Assembly: GCA_019235415.1 (NCBI GenBank)
Contig: JAFAKN010000035.1
Coordinates: 1 to 32,482, forward strand
Reading direction: 5' to 3'
Length of the DNA stretch: 32,482 nt
Source of the DNA: Alphaproteobacteria bacterium
Lineage (GTDB): Bacteria; Pseudomonadota; Alphaproteobacteria; Reyranellales; Reyranellaceae
Shown: in pieces, positions 8,165 to 15,194 of the stretch
Numbering within the stretch: the first letter of the stretch is position 1
Layout: every line of letters begins with the position of its first letter
Made by a program: the position numbers and the translations under genes
The notes under the pieces: generated by a model
Database searches by the model: none
Told to the model about the DNA's origin: nothing
Seen by the model: only the letters and a program-made list of their open reading frames with translations

Positions 8165-8231
8165 GTCATCCCGAGCGAAGCGAGGGACCTTTCCTGGTGC
8201 CTCAAAGATCCCTCGCTGCGCTCGGGATGAC
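8165..8231. repeat. Palindromic repeat, copy 2 (28-bp arms)
   Basis: Arms at 8165-8192 and 8204-8231 match at 26 of 28 positions around an 11-nt loop, with the same ATCCCGAGCG...CGCTCGGGAT core as the copy at 4892-4957. It sits between the convergent 3' ends of the unknown envelope gene and the dsbA-like gene, where it could act as a two-way terminator or mRNA-end stabiliser, although no T-tract follows. Confidence 0.9.
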
Positions 8232-8243
8232 AGGCGCTGTTCG

Positions 8244-9014
8244 CTACCCCTGGCCCTTGCGCGCGTCGGCGATCAGCGCTTTGAGCGCGGCGGCGTCGAT
8301 GGCGCCGGGCACAAATTGCTTGCCGATCACGAACGCCGGCGTGCCGCGCACGCCCATCGCCGAGGCAAGGGCCAGGTTGCGCTCGATGATCTGCTTGAGC
8401 TTGGGATCCTCCATGTCTTTCTCGAGCTGGGCGCGGTCCAGTCCGACGGAAGTGGCGATCTCGAGGATCTTGTCGCGATCGAGCTTGCCCGAATACTCCA
8501 TCAGCGCGTTGTGCAGCGGCACATGCTTGCCTTGCTTGACCGACGCCAATGCCGCCAGCGCGGCGATCTTCGAGGCTTCGCCCAGGATCGGGATATCCTT
8601 GTAGATCACTTTGACCTTGCCGTCTGCGCCCACCACCGACTTCATCGCAAGATGGGTGCGCTTGCAGTAAGGGCATTGATAGTCGTTGAATTCGACGATC
8701 ACCACGTCGCCCTGGAGATTGCCGTCGACCGGGCTGTCGGCATCGCGGAACAGGTCGGCCTGCCGGTCCTGGATGACCTTGGAGGCCGTGGCGTCGCGCT
8801 CGCTGTCCTGCCGGCGCTCGAGCTCCTGCATGGCCTCGACCAACACTTCGGGATTGGCCAGGATATAGGCGCGGATCGATTTCTCCAGCGCCGCCTGGTC
8901 GGGCGCCTGGCTCACCGCGGCCGCCCGCAGGTCGCCCGGCGCCGTGATCCGGCCGGCGACGAAAACCGCCGCTGCAACGAAGGCCGCGGTGACGATCAAC
9001 AGGATTGAACGCAT
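8244..9014 (-). CDS. DsbA/Com1-family thiol-disulfide oxidoreductase
   Basis: Periplasmic thioredoxin-fold protein that probably oxidises or isomerises disulfides. It has 256 residues. The N-terminal signal or anchor is MRSILLIVTAAFVAAAVF. A helical, charged region follows (about 38-92, IRAYILANPEVLVEAMQELERR), typical of the Com1-like N-domain. The DsbA domain has redox centre Cys114-Pro-Tyr-Cys117 and cis-Pro loop GVRGTPAFVIG. The start at 9014 is chosen because AGGAGA lies 7 nt upstream and a signal peptide follows; the longer upstream reading runs back into the protease gene. It begins 41 nt after the BepA-like stop, so the two are one operon. Confidence 0.93.
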   Translation of the reverse strand: MRSILLIVTAAFVAAAVFVAGRITAPGDLRAAAVSQAPDQAALEKSIRAYILANPEVLVEAMQELERRQDSERDATASKVIQDRQADLFRDADSPVDGNLQGDVVIVEFNDYQCPYCKRTHLAMKSVVGADGKVKVIYKDIPILGEASKIAALAALASVKQGKHVPLHNALMEYSGKLDRDKILEIATSVGLDRAQLEKDMEDPKLKQIIERNLALASAMGVRGTPAFVIGKQFVPGAIDAAALKALIADARKGQG

Positions 9015-9055
9015 TGCCGATCTCCTGACTGCCGGTCGACCTGCCGGCTCGGTTG

Positions 9056-10438
9056 CTAGCGGCGCGCCCCTTGGCGCGTGTTGATATAAGCCTTGATGTC
9101 TTGCGCACGTTGCCACGCCGGGGTGCCTGACTGCAGCTGGCGAGTAGCGGCATCGGCATGCGCCTGGGCCTCGGACCGCTGGCCGCGCAGCAGCGCCATC
9201 TCGGCGCGCGCCAACGACGTCATTCCCGGGTTGTTGAGACGCGAGTAGCCTTCGGCCATCATGCGCCACAGCTCCCACGTGTCGGGCTCCTGTTGGCTCG
9301 CCAGCTCGAGGTTGCGCACCGCCTCGCGGTCGTTGTCGGCGTTGTTGGTGGCCAGCAGCGTGCGCGCGAAGTCGATCTTGATAACCGCCGAGCTGGGCAG
9401 CAGCTGTACCGCCCGTCGATAGGACGCCACCGCCTCGGCAGCGCGGCCGTTCTCGTACAGCATCTGGCCGCGCGCTTCGTGGAAGTACGGATCGTTCGGG
9501 TTCTCCTTGATCAGCCCGTCGATGCCGAGCAGCGCCGAGCCCAGTGCCCCTTTGCGGTACCAGGCAATCGCCCGAGCATAGCGCGCCGGGATCGAGCGGT
9601 CCGCCTCGGCGAAGTGCGCCAGGGTCGAATCCGGCGTGATGTAGCCCATCAGCTTGGCCACGATGCGATGGTGGATCGCGAGATATTCCGGCTTGTCCGG
9701 CACGTTGGCGTAGGGCGAGCGGGCGGCGGCTTCCTCGAAGGAGGCGATGCGCTCGGGCGTCAACGGATGGGTCGTGAGATAGGGGTCGCGCTGGCCGATC
9801 TGCATGCGCTCGTCGCGCTCGAGGATGCGCAGGAACTGGGCGGCACCTTTGGGCGATTGCTGGGTGCGTTGCAGGAAGGTGATGGCCGCCTGGTCGGCCG
9901 AGCTCTCCTGGGTCTGCGTGTAGCGCAGCAGCGCGAGCAGCGAGTGGGGCGCGCTGTTGCCGCCGACTCCGGTCCCCGTGCCGCGGCCGGTCCCTGGACC
10001 GCTCGCGGCGGCGCCGGCCATCGCGGCACCTCCCAGGATCATCTCGAGGATCTGCAGGGTGGTGAGGTTGCGCAGTTCTTCCTGCATGCGGGCGAGATGG
10101 CCGCCGGCGATGTGGCCGCTTTCGTGCGCCAACACGCCGATCAGCTGGTTGGGCGTCTCGGTGCGCATGATCAGGCCGGTGTTGATGAAGATCCGCTGGC
10201 CGCCGGCGACGAAGGCGTTGAGCGTATTGTCCTGCACGATCATGATCTCGACCGCATTCGGGTCAAGACCGGCCGCCTTCCAGATCGGCACGACCATGGT
10301 GCGGATGCCGTTCTCGATCTCGGCGTCACGAATCAGATTGAGACGTTGACCTTGCTGGGCGCTCGCGGCACGAACCGGCGCCAGGACGAGCAGCGCGACA
10401 CAGAAGAGGGTGGTAATGCGTCTGAACACGGGTGGCAC
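9056..10438 (-). CDS. bepA: BepA/YfgC-like M48 metalloprotease with TPR domain
   Basis: Periplasmic zinc protease linked in the family to assembly and quality control of outer-membrane proteins such as LptD. It has 460 residues. The signal peptide (about 6-27) ends at ASAQQ. The M48 domain has HESGH (His105, Glu106, His109) and the third ligand Glu178 in QESSADQAA. A Gly/Ala-rich insert (about 136-163) may be the active-site lid region. The C-terminal half is TPR-like (YENGRAAEAVASYRRAVQLLP and neighbours). The start is GTG at 10438; a second GTG lies at 10429. It is followed by the DsbA-like gene, which fits BepA's known partners with disulfide-dependent assembly. Its 5' end overlaps the divergent gene. 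Confidence 0.94.
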   Translation of the reverse strand: MPPVFRRITTLFCVALLVLAPVRAASAQQGQRLNLIRDAEIENGIRTMVVPIWKAAGLDPNAVEIMIVQDNTLNAFVAGGQRIFINTGLIMRTETPNQLIGVLAHESGHIAGGHLARMQEELRNLTTLQILEMILGGAAMAGAAASGPGTGRGTGTGVGGNSAPHSLLALLRYTQTQESSADQAAITFLQRTQQSPKGAAQFLRILERDERMQIGQRDPYLTTHPLTPERIASFEEAAARSPYANVPDKPEYLAIHHRIVAKLMGYITPDSTLAHFAEADRSIPARYARAIAWYRKGALGSALLGIDGLIKENPNDPYFHEARGQMLYENGRAAEAVASYRRAVQLLPSSAVIKIDFARTLLATNNADNDREAVRNLELASQQEPDTWELWRMMAEGYSRLNNPGMTSLARAEMALLRGQRSEAQAHADAATRQLQSGTPAWQRAQDIKAYINTRQGARR

Positions 10439-11816
10439 GAGGTCCGGGCAAGCTAAGAATGCGCGGCAGCCCCGTCAATTGTACAAGCTGGCGCTGGCGG
10501 CGGTGTTTTTGCTCACAGCATGTGGCAGAAGTGAGACGGACCGTGCAACCGAGGCTGCCGCCAATGCTGCCAATCCGGGAGGCCTTTCGCTCGGCCGCGA
10601 GGGACTGTCGCGGGTCATCGCGTCCAGCACGGGCTTCGCCGCCGTTGCGGCCGACGAAAGCCGCGCCGCCGAGATCGGCCGCGACATCCTGTTGGACGGC
10701 GGTAACGCCACCGACGCCGCCGCAGCGATGTACTTCGCCATGGCGGTTACCCTGCCGTCGGCGGCCAGCATCGGCTCGTCGGGCGCCTGCATCGTGCACG
10801 ACGACAAGACCAAGGCCGCCGAGGCGTTCGTCTTTCCACCGGTCGCCGCACCCGGCCCTATCGCCGGCCAGCCCTTCACCGTGCCGGCGAGTGTCCGCGG
10901 CATCGCGCTGATGCACGTTCGGCATGGCGTGGCGCGCTGGGAGCAGGTCGTGGCGCCGGCCGAGCGGCTGGCGCGCCTGGGCGTCCCCGTGTCGCGGGCG
11001 TTGGCGCGCGATCTGCAGGTGGGCGGCGGGGCCTTGCTGGCCGATCGCGAAGCGCAGCGCATCTTCGGCAAGGGGGGCGGAATGCCGACCGAAGGCAACC
11101 TGCTGGTGCAGCGCGACCTCGGCACCGTGCTGGGCGCGATCCGCCAGCGCGGCGGCGGCGACTTCTTCACGGGCGTCACCGCGCGCGCATTCTCCGAGCA
11201 AGTTGCGCAAGCTGGCGGCAATTTGCCGGTCGATGCCCTGCGCAGCGTCGTGCCGCAGGCCGGGCCGCCGATGACGGAGGACATCGGCACGTTCACACGT
11301 CGACGGCTCTACGTGGCGCCGGCGCCAGCCGCAGGCGCCCAGGCACTGGCGGCATGGAAGGGGCAACCGGTCACCGGCACGGTGCCGATCAGCTCTGGCG
11401 GCTTCGCCGGAGTCGTCGCTGCGGACAGCAAGGCCGGTGCCGCGGCCTGCGCGTTCAGCATGGGCCAGCTGTTCGGCGCGCACGTCATCGTGCCGGGAAC
11501 CGGCGTGCTGTTGGCGGCGCCGACGCCGGACGCCGGCTCCGTCAGTCCGGTCATCGTCGCCAATCCGGGCAACGGCGAGTTCAATTTTGCCGGGGCCGGC
11601 GGTGGCGGGCCGACCGCGGCGCAAGCGGTCGGGGCGGTGGCGCGCGCCACGATCGAGCAGGACCAGAAGCTCGCGGCAGTGCTGCAGGCGCGCGGCGGGC
11701 AGGGCGGCTACGTCAACGCCATTGCCTGTCCCTCCGGTTTGCGCGGCGGCGCGGATTCCTGCCGCAGCGTCATCAATCCCGCGAGCCCGGGCGGCCTCGC
11801 CCTGGTCGCCCGCTAG
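10416..11816 (+). CDS. Gamma-glutamyltransferase-like lipoprotein, probably not a normal GGT
   Basis: 466 residues with a type II signal: a hydrophobic core ends in the lipobox LLTAC (Cys36), so it is probably lipid-anchored. The body resembles GGT: ILLDGGNATDAAAAMYFAMAV matches the large-subunit start, VPASVRGIALMHVRHG matches VPGTVAGL, and FGAHVIVPGTGVLL matches the small-subunit FGSGIVVPGTGILL. Yet the T-T-H nucleophile motif is absent; the aligned stretch reads SSGGFAGVVAAD (326-337). The RE motif with the substrate-binding Arg is FPPVAAPG. It is about 100 residues shorter than usual GGTs. Autoprocessing and transfer activity are therefore doubtful. The start is uncertain: ATG 10416 has GAGGG upstream but gives a long n-region and overlaps the divergent protease gene, while TTG 10479 gives a compact signal peptide. 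The aminotransferase follows 8 nt later. Confidence 0.8.
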   Translation: MRLNTGGTRSGQAKNARQPRQLYKLALAAVFLLTACGRSETDRATEAAANAANPGGLSLGREGLSRVIASSTGFAAVAADESRAAEIGRDILLDGGNATDAAAAMYFAMAVTLPSAASIGSSGACIVHDDKTKAAEAFVFPPVAAPGPIAGQPFTVPASVRGIALMHVRHGVARWEQVVAPAERLARLGVPVSRALARDLQVGGGALLADREAQRIFGKGGGMPTEGNLLVQRDLGTVLGAIRQRGGGDFFTGVTARAFSEQVAQAGGNLPVDALRSVVPQAGPPMTEDIGTFTRRRLYVAPAPAAGAQALAAWKGQPVTGTVPISSGGFAGVVAADSKAGAAACAFSMGQLFGAHVIVPGTGVLLAAPTPDAGSVSPVIVANPGNGEFNFAGAGGGGPTAAQAVGAVARATIEQDQKLAAVLQARGGQGGYVNAIACPSGLRGGADSCRSVINPASPGGLALVAR

Positions 11817-11824
11817 GACCGGTG

Positions 11825-12976
11825 ATGTCTGGCAAGCTCTCGCGCCGCGGCGGCGCGGTCGATCCGTTCATCGTCATGGACGTCATGGCGGCCGCGGCCG
11901 AGAAGGAGGCGTTGGGCGATACCGTCATTCATCTCGAGGTCGGCCAGCCCAGCACACCCGCCCCGAAGGAGGCGCTGGCGGCCGCTCACGCGGCCCTCGA
12001 CGCCGACCGCATCGGCTACGTCGCGGCCTTGGGCCTGCCGGCCTTGCGCGAGCGCATCGCGCGGCACTATCGCGAGACCTATCGTGTCGAGGTTTCGCCC
12101 GACCGCGTCATCGTCACCACCGGTTCGTCGGGTGGCTTTCCGCTCGCCTTCCTGGCGAGCTTCGATGCCGGCGATCGCATCGCGCTCGCCGCACCCGGCT
12201 ATCCGGCGTATCGCAACATCCTTGGGGCGCTCAACCTCGAGGTGGTCGATCTGCCGACCACGGCGGCCGACCGCTTCCAACCGACCGTCGCGGCACTGGA
12301 GAAGGCGGGTCGCATCGACGGGCTGATTGTGGCCAGCCCTTCCAATCCGACCGGCACCATGGTCGGCCATGGCGAGATGAAGGCGCTGGCGACGTGGTGC
12401 ACGCAGCGTGGCGTGCGGCTGATCTCGGACGAGATCTATCACGGCATCGTGTACGAGGGCGACACGGTGTCGGCGGTCGAAGTGTCGGATAGCGCCATCG
12501 TGGTCAACAGCTTCTCGAAATACTTCTCGATGACCGGCTGGCGCGTCGGCTGGCTGGTCGTGCCGTCCGACCTGGTGCGGCCGATCGAGCGGCTGAGCCA
12601 GAACTTCTTCATCTCGGTGCCGACGCTCAGCCAGTACGCGGCGCTGGCGGCCTTCGACGGCAAGGAGGAGCTCGACGCTCACGTGCGGCGCTATCGCACC
12701 AACCGCGACCTGCTGCTGGCCGGCCTGCCGTCCGCCGGGTTCGATCGCTTCGCTCCCGCCGAGGGTGCCTTCTATCTCTATTGCGACGTGGCGCACCTCA
12801 CCAACGACAGCCGCGACTTCTGCCGCCGTATGCTGAGTGAAGCGGGCGTTGCGACGACCCCGGGCGTGGACTTCGACCGCGCGCGCGGCGCAGGCACGTT
12901 GCGCATTTCATTCGCCGGCTCGACCGCCGAGATGGAGGAGGCCGTGCGACGGCTGAAGTCATGGAGGCGAGCATGA
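11825..12976 (+). CDS. Class I/II PLP-dependent aminotransferase
   Basis: Fold-type I aminotransferase of 383 residues; the amino donor cannot be fixed from sequence (aspartate, aromatic or alanine types are possible). Landmarks are HLEVGQPSTPAP at the N-terminus, TTGSSGGFPLAFLA (phosphate-binding turn), ASPSNPTGTM, SDEIYHGIVYEG (Asp to the PLP nitrogen) and NSFSKYFSMTGWRVGW with the Schiff-base Lys232. The substrate-carboxylate Arg is likely in GAGTLRISFAGS. ATG 11825 follows the GGT-like stop by 8 nt with AGGA upstream, and its stop overlaps the next start (ATGA). A tyrosine aminotransferase role feeding hpd is possible but unsupported. Confidence 0.93.
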   Translation: MSGKLSRRGGAVDPFIVMDVMAAAAEKEALGDTVIHLEVGQPSTPAPKEALAAAHAALDADRIGYVAALGLPALRERIARHYRETYRVEVSPDRVIVTTGSSGGFPLAFLASFDAGDRIALAAPGYPAYRNILGALNLEVVDLPTTAADRFQPTVAALEKAGRIDGLIVASPSNPTGTMVGHGEMKALATWCTQRGVRLISDEIYHGIVYEGDTVSAVEVSDSAIVVNSFSKYFSMTGWRVGWLVVPSDLVRPIERLSQNFFISVPTLSQYAALAAFDGKEELDAHVRRYRTNRDLLLAGLPSAGFDRFAPAEGAFYLYCDVAHLTNDSRDFCRRMLSEAGVATTPGVDFDRARGAGTLRISFAGSTAEMEEAVRRLKSWRRA

Positions 12977-13959
12977 GGGTTTTGGCGTTCGTCCTTGTCC
13001 TCTGTGCAGCGGGACCTGCCTTGGCCCAGGGCAGTGGCGCGAGCTTCGACTGCGCCAAGGCGTCCACTGCGATCGAGCGCACGATCTGCAAGGAGCCCGA
13101 GCTTGCCAAGGCCGACCGCGACATGGCGGCGGCGTTTACTTCGCTCGAGGCCAAGCTCAGCGGGCCGGCCAAAGAGGCGTTGCTCAAGGACCAGCAGCAC
13201 TGGATCGCCGATCGCAATCGCGGCTGCGCGGCCGATACCGACGGCATCGTGCCCTGCCTGAAGGTGCGCTATGCGGCGCGCCTCGCCAACCTGCGCGCCC
13301 TCGGCGAAGGTGCCTATCCCTTCATCAGCCAGCAGGCGCTGGACGCCAGCGGCACGCTCGGCAAGATCACCTGGTCGTACGACATCAGCTATCCGGAATT
13401 CGACGGCAAGACGGCGGACTTCGGAACAATCAACGCCAAGTTCGCCGAGGAGGCGCGCAAGGCGGCCGACGAGGCGACGCCCAGGGGCGATTCTGGCCCC
13501 GACCGCAAACAACGGTGGACCTACGATCAGGTATTCAAGATCCATCGGCCCGGTGCCGACGCCGTGACCGTCGCCGTCGAGTTCTACGGCTACAGCGGCG
13601 GCGCGCACGGCTACAGCGCGACGCAGTGCACGCTGGTCGACCTGCGCACCGGCAAGGCCGTCGATCCGGCCGGCGTCTTCGCGCCCGGCGACGAGTGGCT
13701 CAGAGGCTTGATCTCGCTCGTCGCTGCCGACCTCAAGAAGCAGTTTGTCGACAAGCCGGGCTTCGACGATGCGCTCGAGCCCAACAACCTTGCCAAGCTT
13801 CTGCGCGAGCCGGGGCACTACTGCTGGCGTCCGGGCCGGCTGGAGCTGATCTTCAATGCCTACGAGGTCGGCCCGTACGTTTCGGGTTCGTTCGAGGTCG
13901 AGCTGTCCTATGACAAGCTCAAATCCTGGCTGCGCCCGGGCGGACCGATTGCGCCGTAG
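12973..13959 (+). CDS. Periplasmic protein with LprI-type N-domain and DUF3298-like C-domain
   Basis: 328 residues. A signal peptide (1-19, ending PALAQ) is followed by an LprI/DUF1311-type domain (about 24-110): FDCAKASTAIERTICKEPEL and QHWIADRNRGC, with Cys27, Cys39, Cys85 and Cys95 for two disulfides. Some members of this family inhibit lysozyme. The C-terminal part (about 125-320) resembles DUF3298/RsiV-like domains (VEFYGYSGGAHGY, YEVGPYVSGSFEVELSYDKL). RsiV domains also bind lysozyme, so a lysozyme- or wall-hydrolase-facing role is a reasonable inference. ATG 12973 is chosen: GGAGG sits 5 nt before it and it overlaps the aminotransferase stop. Confidence 0.88.
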   Translation: MRVLAFVLVLCAAGPALAQGSGASFDCAKASTAIERTICKEPELAKADRDMAAAFTSLEAKLSGPAKEALLKDQQHWIADRNRGCAADTDGIVPCLKVRYAARLANLRALGEGAYPFISQQALDASGTLGKITWSYDISYPEFDGKTADFGTINAKFAEEARKAADEATPRGDSGPDRKQRWTYDQVFKIHRPGADAVTVAVEFYGYSGGAHGYSATQCTLVDLRTGKAVDPAGVFAPGDEWLRGLISLVAADLKKQFVDKPGFDDALEPNNLAKLLREPGHYCWRPGRLELIFNAYEVGPYVSGSFEVELSYDKLKSWLRPGGPIAP

Positions 13960-13979
13960 AGGGGGACCTGTCGGCTTCC

Positions 13980-14008
13980 TTGACAGTGCGCCGCGCCGGC
14001 CGTTAATA
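13980..14008 (+). promoter_or_regulatory. Sigma70 promoter for tRNA-Met
   Basis: TTGACA (13980-13985), exactly 17 nt, then TTAATA (14003-14008). The predicted start near 14015 leaves a 5' leader of about 7 nt before the tRNA at 14022. This is the best promoter match in the window. Confidence 0.8.
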
Positions 14009-14021
14009 GCGCCCACCGCAT

Positions 14022-14098
14022 GGCTGGGTAGCTCAGCTGGTTAGAGCACGGCACTCATAATGCCGGGGTCGGCGGTTCAAGTCCGCCCCCAGCTACCA
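14022..14098 (+). tRNA. tRNA-Met (CAT anticodon), elongator type
   Basis: 77-nt cloverleaf: acceptor GGCTGGG/CCCAGCT (with a G1-U72 wobble), D-arm GCTC/GAGC, anticodon stem CGGCA/TGCCG with loop CTCATAA (anticodon 14056-14058), a 5-nt variable loop, T-arm GGCGG/CCGCC with TTCAAGT, and encoded CCA. The anticodon arm and general layout resemble elongator tRNA-Met (for example CACTCATAATG in the E. coli gene). Initiator tRNA is ruled out because it has a mismatched first acceptor pair and three G-C pairs in the anticodon stem. A lysidine-modified tRNA-Ile(CAT) is less likely. Confidence 0.95.
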
Positions 14099-14103
14099 AT
14101 ATT

Positions 14104-14144
14104 GCCCCCGGTTCCCCAAACGTTGGAATCGGGGGCTTTATTTT
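14104..14144 (+). terminator. Rho-independent terminator after tRNA-Met
   Basis: A 12-bp stem (14104-14115 with 14125-14136; GCCCCCG pairs with CGGGGGC, one G-U pair inside), a 9-nt loop and the tract TTTATTTT. It begins 5 nt after the CCA end of the tRNA and ends just before the next gene. Confidence 0.92.
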
Positions 14145-14171
14145 GTGGTCTCTCTTCGCCACGTTGCCGCC

Positions 14172-15194
14172 ATGGCCAGCGGACATTCCCATCAGACCGA
14201 CGTCGTGATCGTGGGCGCGGGGCCGGTCGGCCTGTTCGCTGTGTTCGAATGCGGCATGGTGCGCCTGCACTGTCACGTCGTCGACGTGCTGGACGATGCC
14301 GGCGGCCAGTGCACCGCGCTCTATCCCGAGAAGCCGATCTACGACATCCCGGGTTTCCCGCGCATCGAGGCCGCCGAGCTCGTCGTGCGCCTCAGGGCGC
14401 AGGCCGCACCGTTCCGTCCGGTGTATCACCTGGGCGAGCAGGTCCAGGCGCTGCAGCCGCTGAGCGGCGGCTTCTGGCGCGTCACCACGTCGAAGGGCAC
14501 GGTGCTGCAGGCGCGGGCTGTCATCATCGCCGCCGGCGTCGGCGCGTTCGGTCCCAATCGCCCGCCGCTTGTCGGGATCGAGAGCTTCGAGGGCAAGAGC
14601 GTCTTCTACTACGTCACCCATCGCGAGCAGTTTCGCGGCAAGCGGGTTGCGATCGCCGGCGGCGGCGATACCGCTGTCGACTGGGCGCTGTCGCTCGCCG
14701 AGGTCGCCGACCGGGTCGCGGTCATCCATCGCCGCGACAGGTTCCGTGCCGCACCGGAAAGCGAGGCCCGGCTGCGCGCGCTGGCGACAATGGGCAAGGT
14801 CGACCTCGTCGTGCCGTATCAGCTGCAGGATCTCGAAGGCGTCGGCGGTCAGCTGAGCTCGGTCGTCGTCGCTACGCTGGACGGCGCGCAGAAGCGCATT
14901 GCAGCCGACGTGCTGCTGCCGTTCTTCGGGCTGTCGATGTCGTTGGGGCCGATCGCCGAGTGGGAGCTTGCCCTGCAGCACAACCAGATCGCCGTCGACC
15001 CTTCGACGTTGGCCACCAATCGCCCGGGCGTCTTCGCCATCGGCGACGTCGTCACTTATCCCGGTAAGCTGAAGCTGATCCTGACCGGCTTCGCGGAGGC
15101 CGCCATCGCCGCGCGCTCGGCCTATGCGCTGGTGCACCCCGAGACGCCGCTGCATTTCGAGTATTCGACGACCTCGGGCCTGCCGATCAGCTGA
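14172..15194 (+). CDS. Ferredoxin/flavodoxin-NADP(+) reductase, thioredoxin-reductase-like type
   Basis: FAD flavoprotein moving electrons between NADPH and ferredoxin or flavodoxin. It has 340 residues. The FAD-binding VVIVGAGPVGLFAVFE (about 11-25) and NADPH-binding VAIAGGGDTAVDWAL are present, as is the C-terminal FAIGDVVTYPGKLKLILTGFAEAAIAARSA. The CxxC of thioredoxin reductase is missing, and GGQCTALYPEKPIYDIPGFP matches the YumC/FNR branch. ATG 14172 is preferred to GTG 14145, which touches the terminator T-tract. The last 73 nt overlap the opposite-strand ABC exporter gene. Confidence 0.92.
   Translation: MASGHSHQTDVVIVGAGPVGLFAVFECGMVRLHCHVVDVLDDAGGQCTALYPEKPIYDIPGFPRIEAAELVVRLRAQAAPFRPVYHLGEQVQALQPLSGGFWRVTTSKGTVLQARAVIIAAGVGAFGPNRPPLVGIESFEGKSVFYYVTHREQFRGKRVAIAGGGDTAVDWALSLAEVADRVAVIHRRDRFRAAPESEARLRALATMGKVDLVVPYQLQDLEGVGGQLSSVVVATLDGAQKRIAADVLLPFFGLSMSLGPIAEWELALQHNQIAVDPSTLATNRPGVFAIGDVVTYPGKLKLILTGFAEAAIAARSAYALVHPETPLHFEYSTTSGLPIS

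Noticed and set aside
4892..8231. Paired 28-bp inverted repeats read as the ends of a composite transposon carrying fahA-maiA
   Set aside because: Each copy is itself a complete hairpin, not one end of an element. No transposase or target duplication is seen, and the element lies within an intact pathway operon.
7615..9159. Long minus-strand open frame (514 codons) across the unknown envelope gene and the dsbA-like gene
   Set aside because: It is a GC-rich antisense or off-frame shadow with Arg/Gly/Ala-heavy translation that reads through the palindromic repeat (giving a HPERSEGS-type string); no domain or ribosome site.
11354..11824. N-terminal extension of the aminotransferase through an open frame from 11354
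   Set aside because: The upstream part overlaps the GGT-like gene in another frame, is Arg/Gly-rich with no domain, and ATG 11825 gives the normal family length.
14022..14098. tRNA-Ile (lysidine, CAT) or integration site at the tRNA
   Set aside because: The arm sequences fit elongator tRNA-Met. No integrase and no duplicate of the tRNA 3' end were seen nearby.
14145..14171. GTG 14145 as the start of the FNR-like gene
   Set aside because: It abuts the terminator T-tract and adds nine non-conserved residues; ATG 14172 directly precedes the FAD-binding strand.
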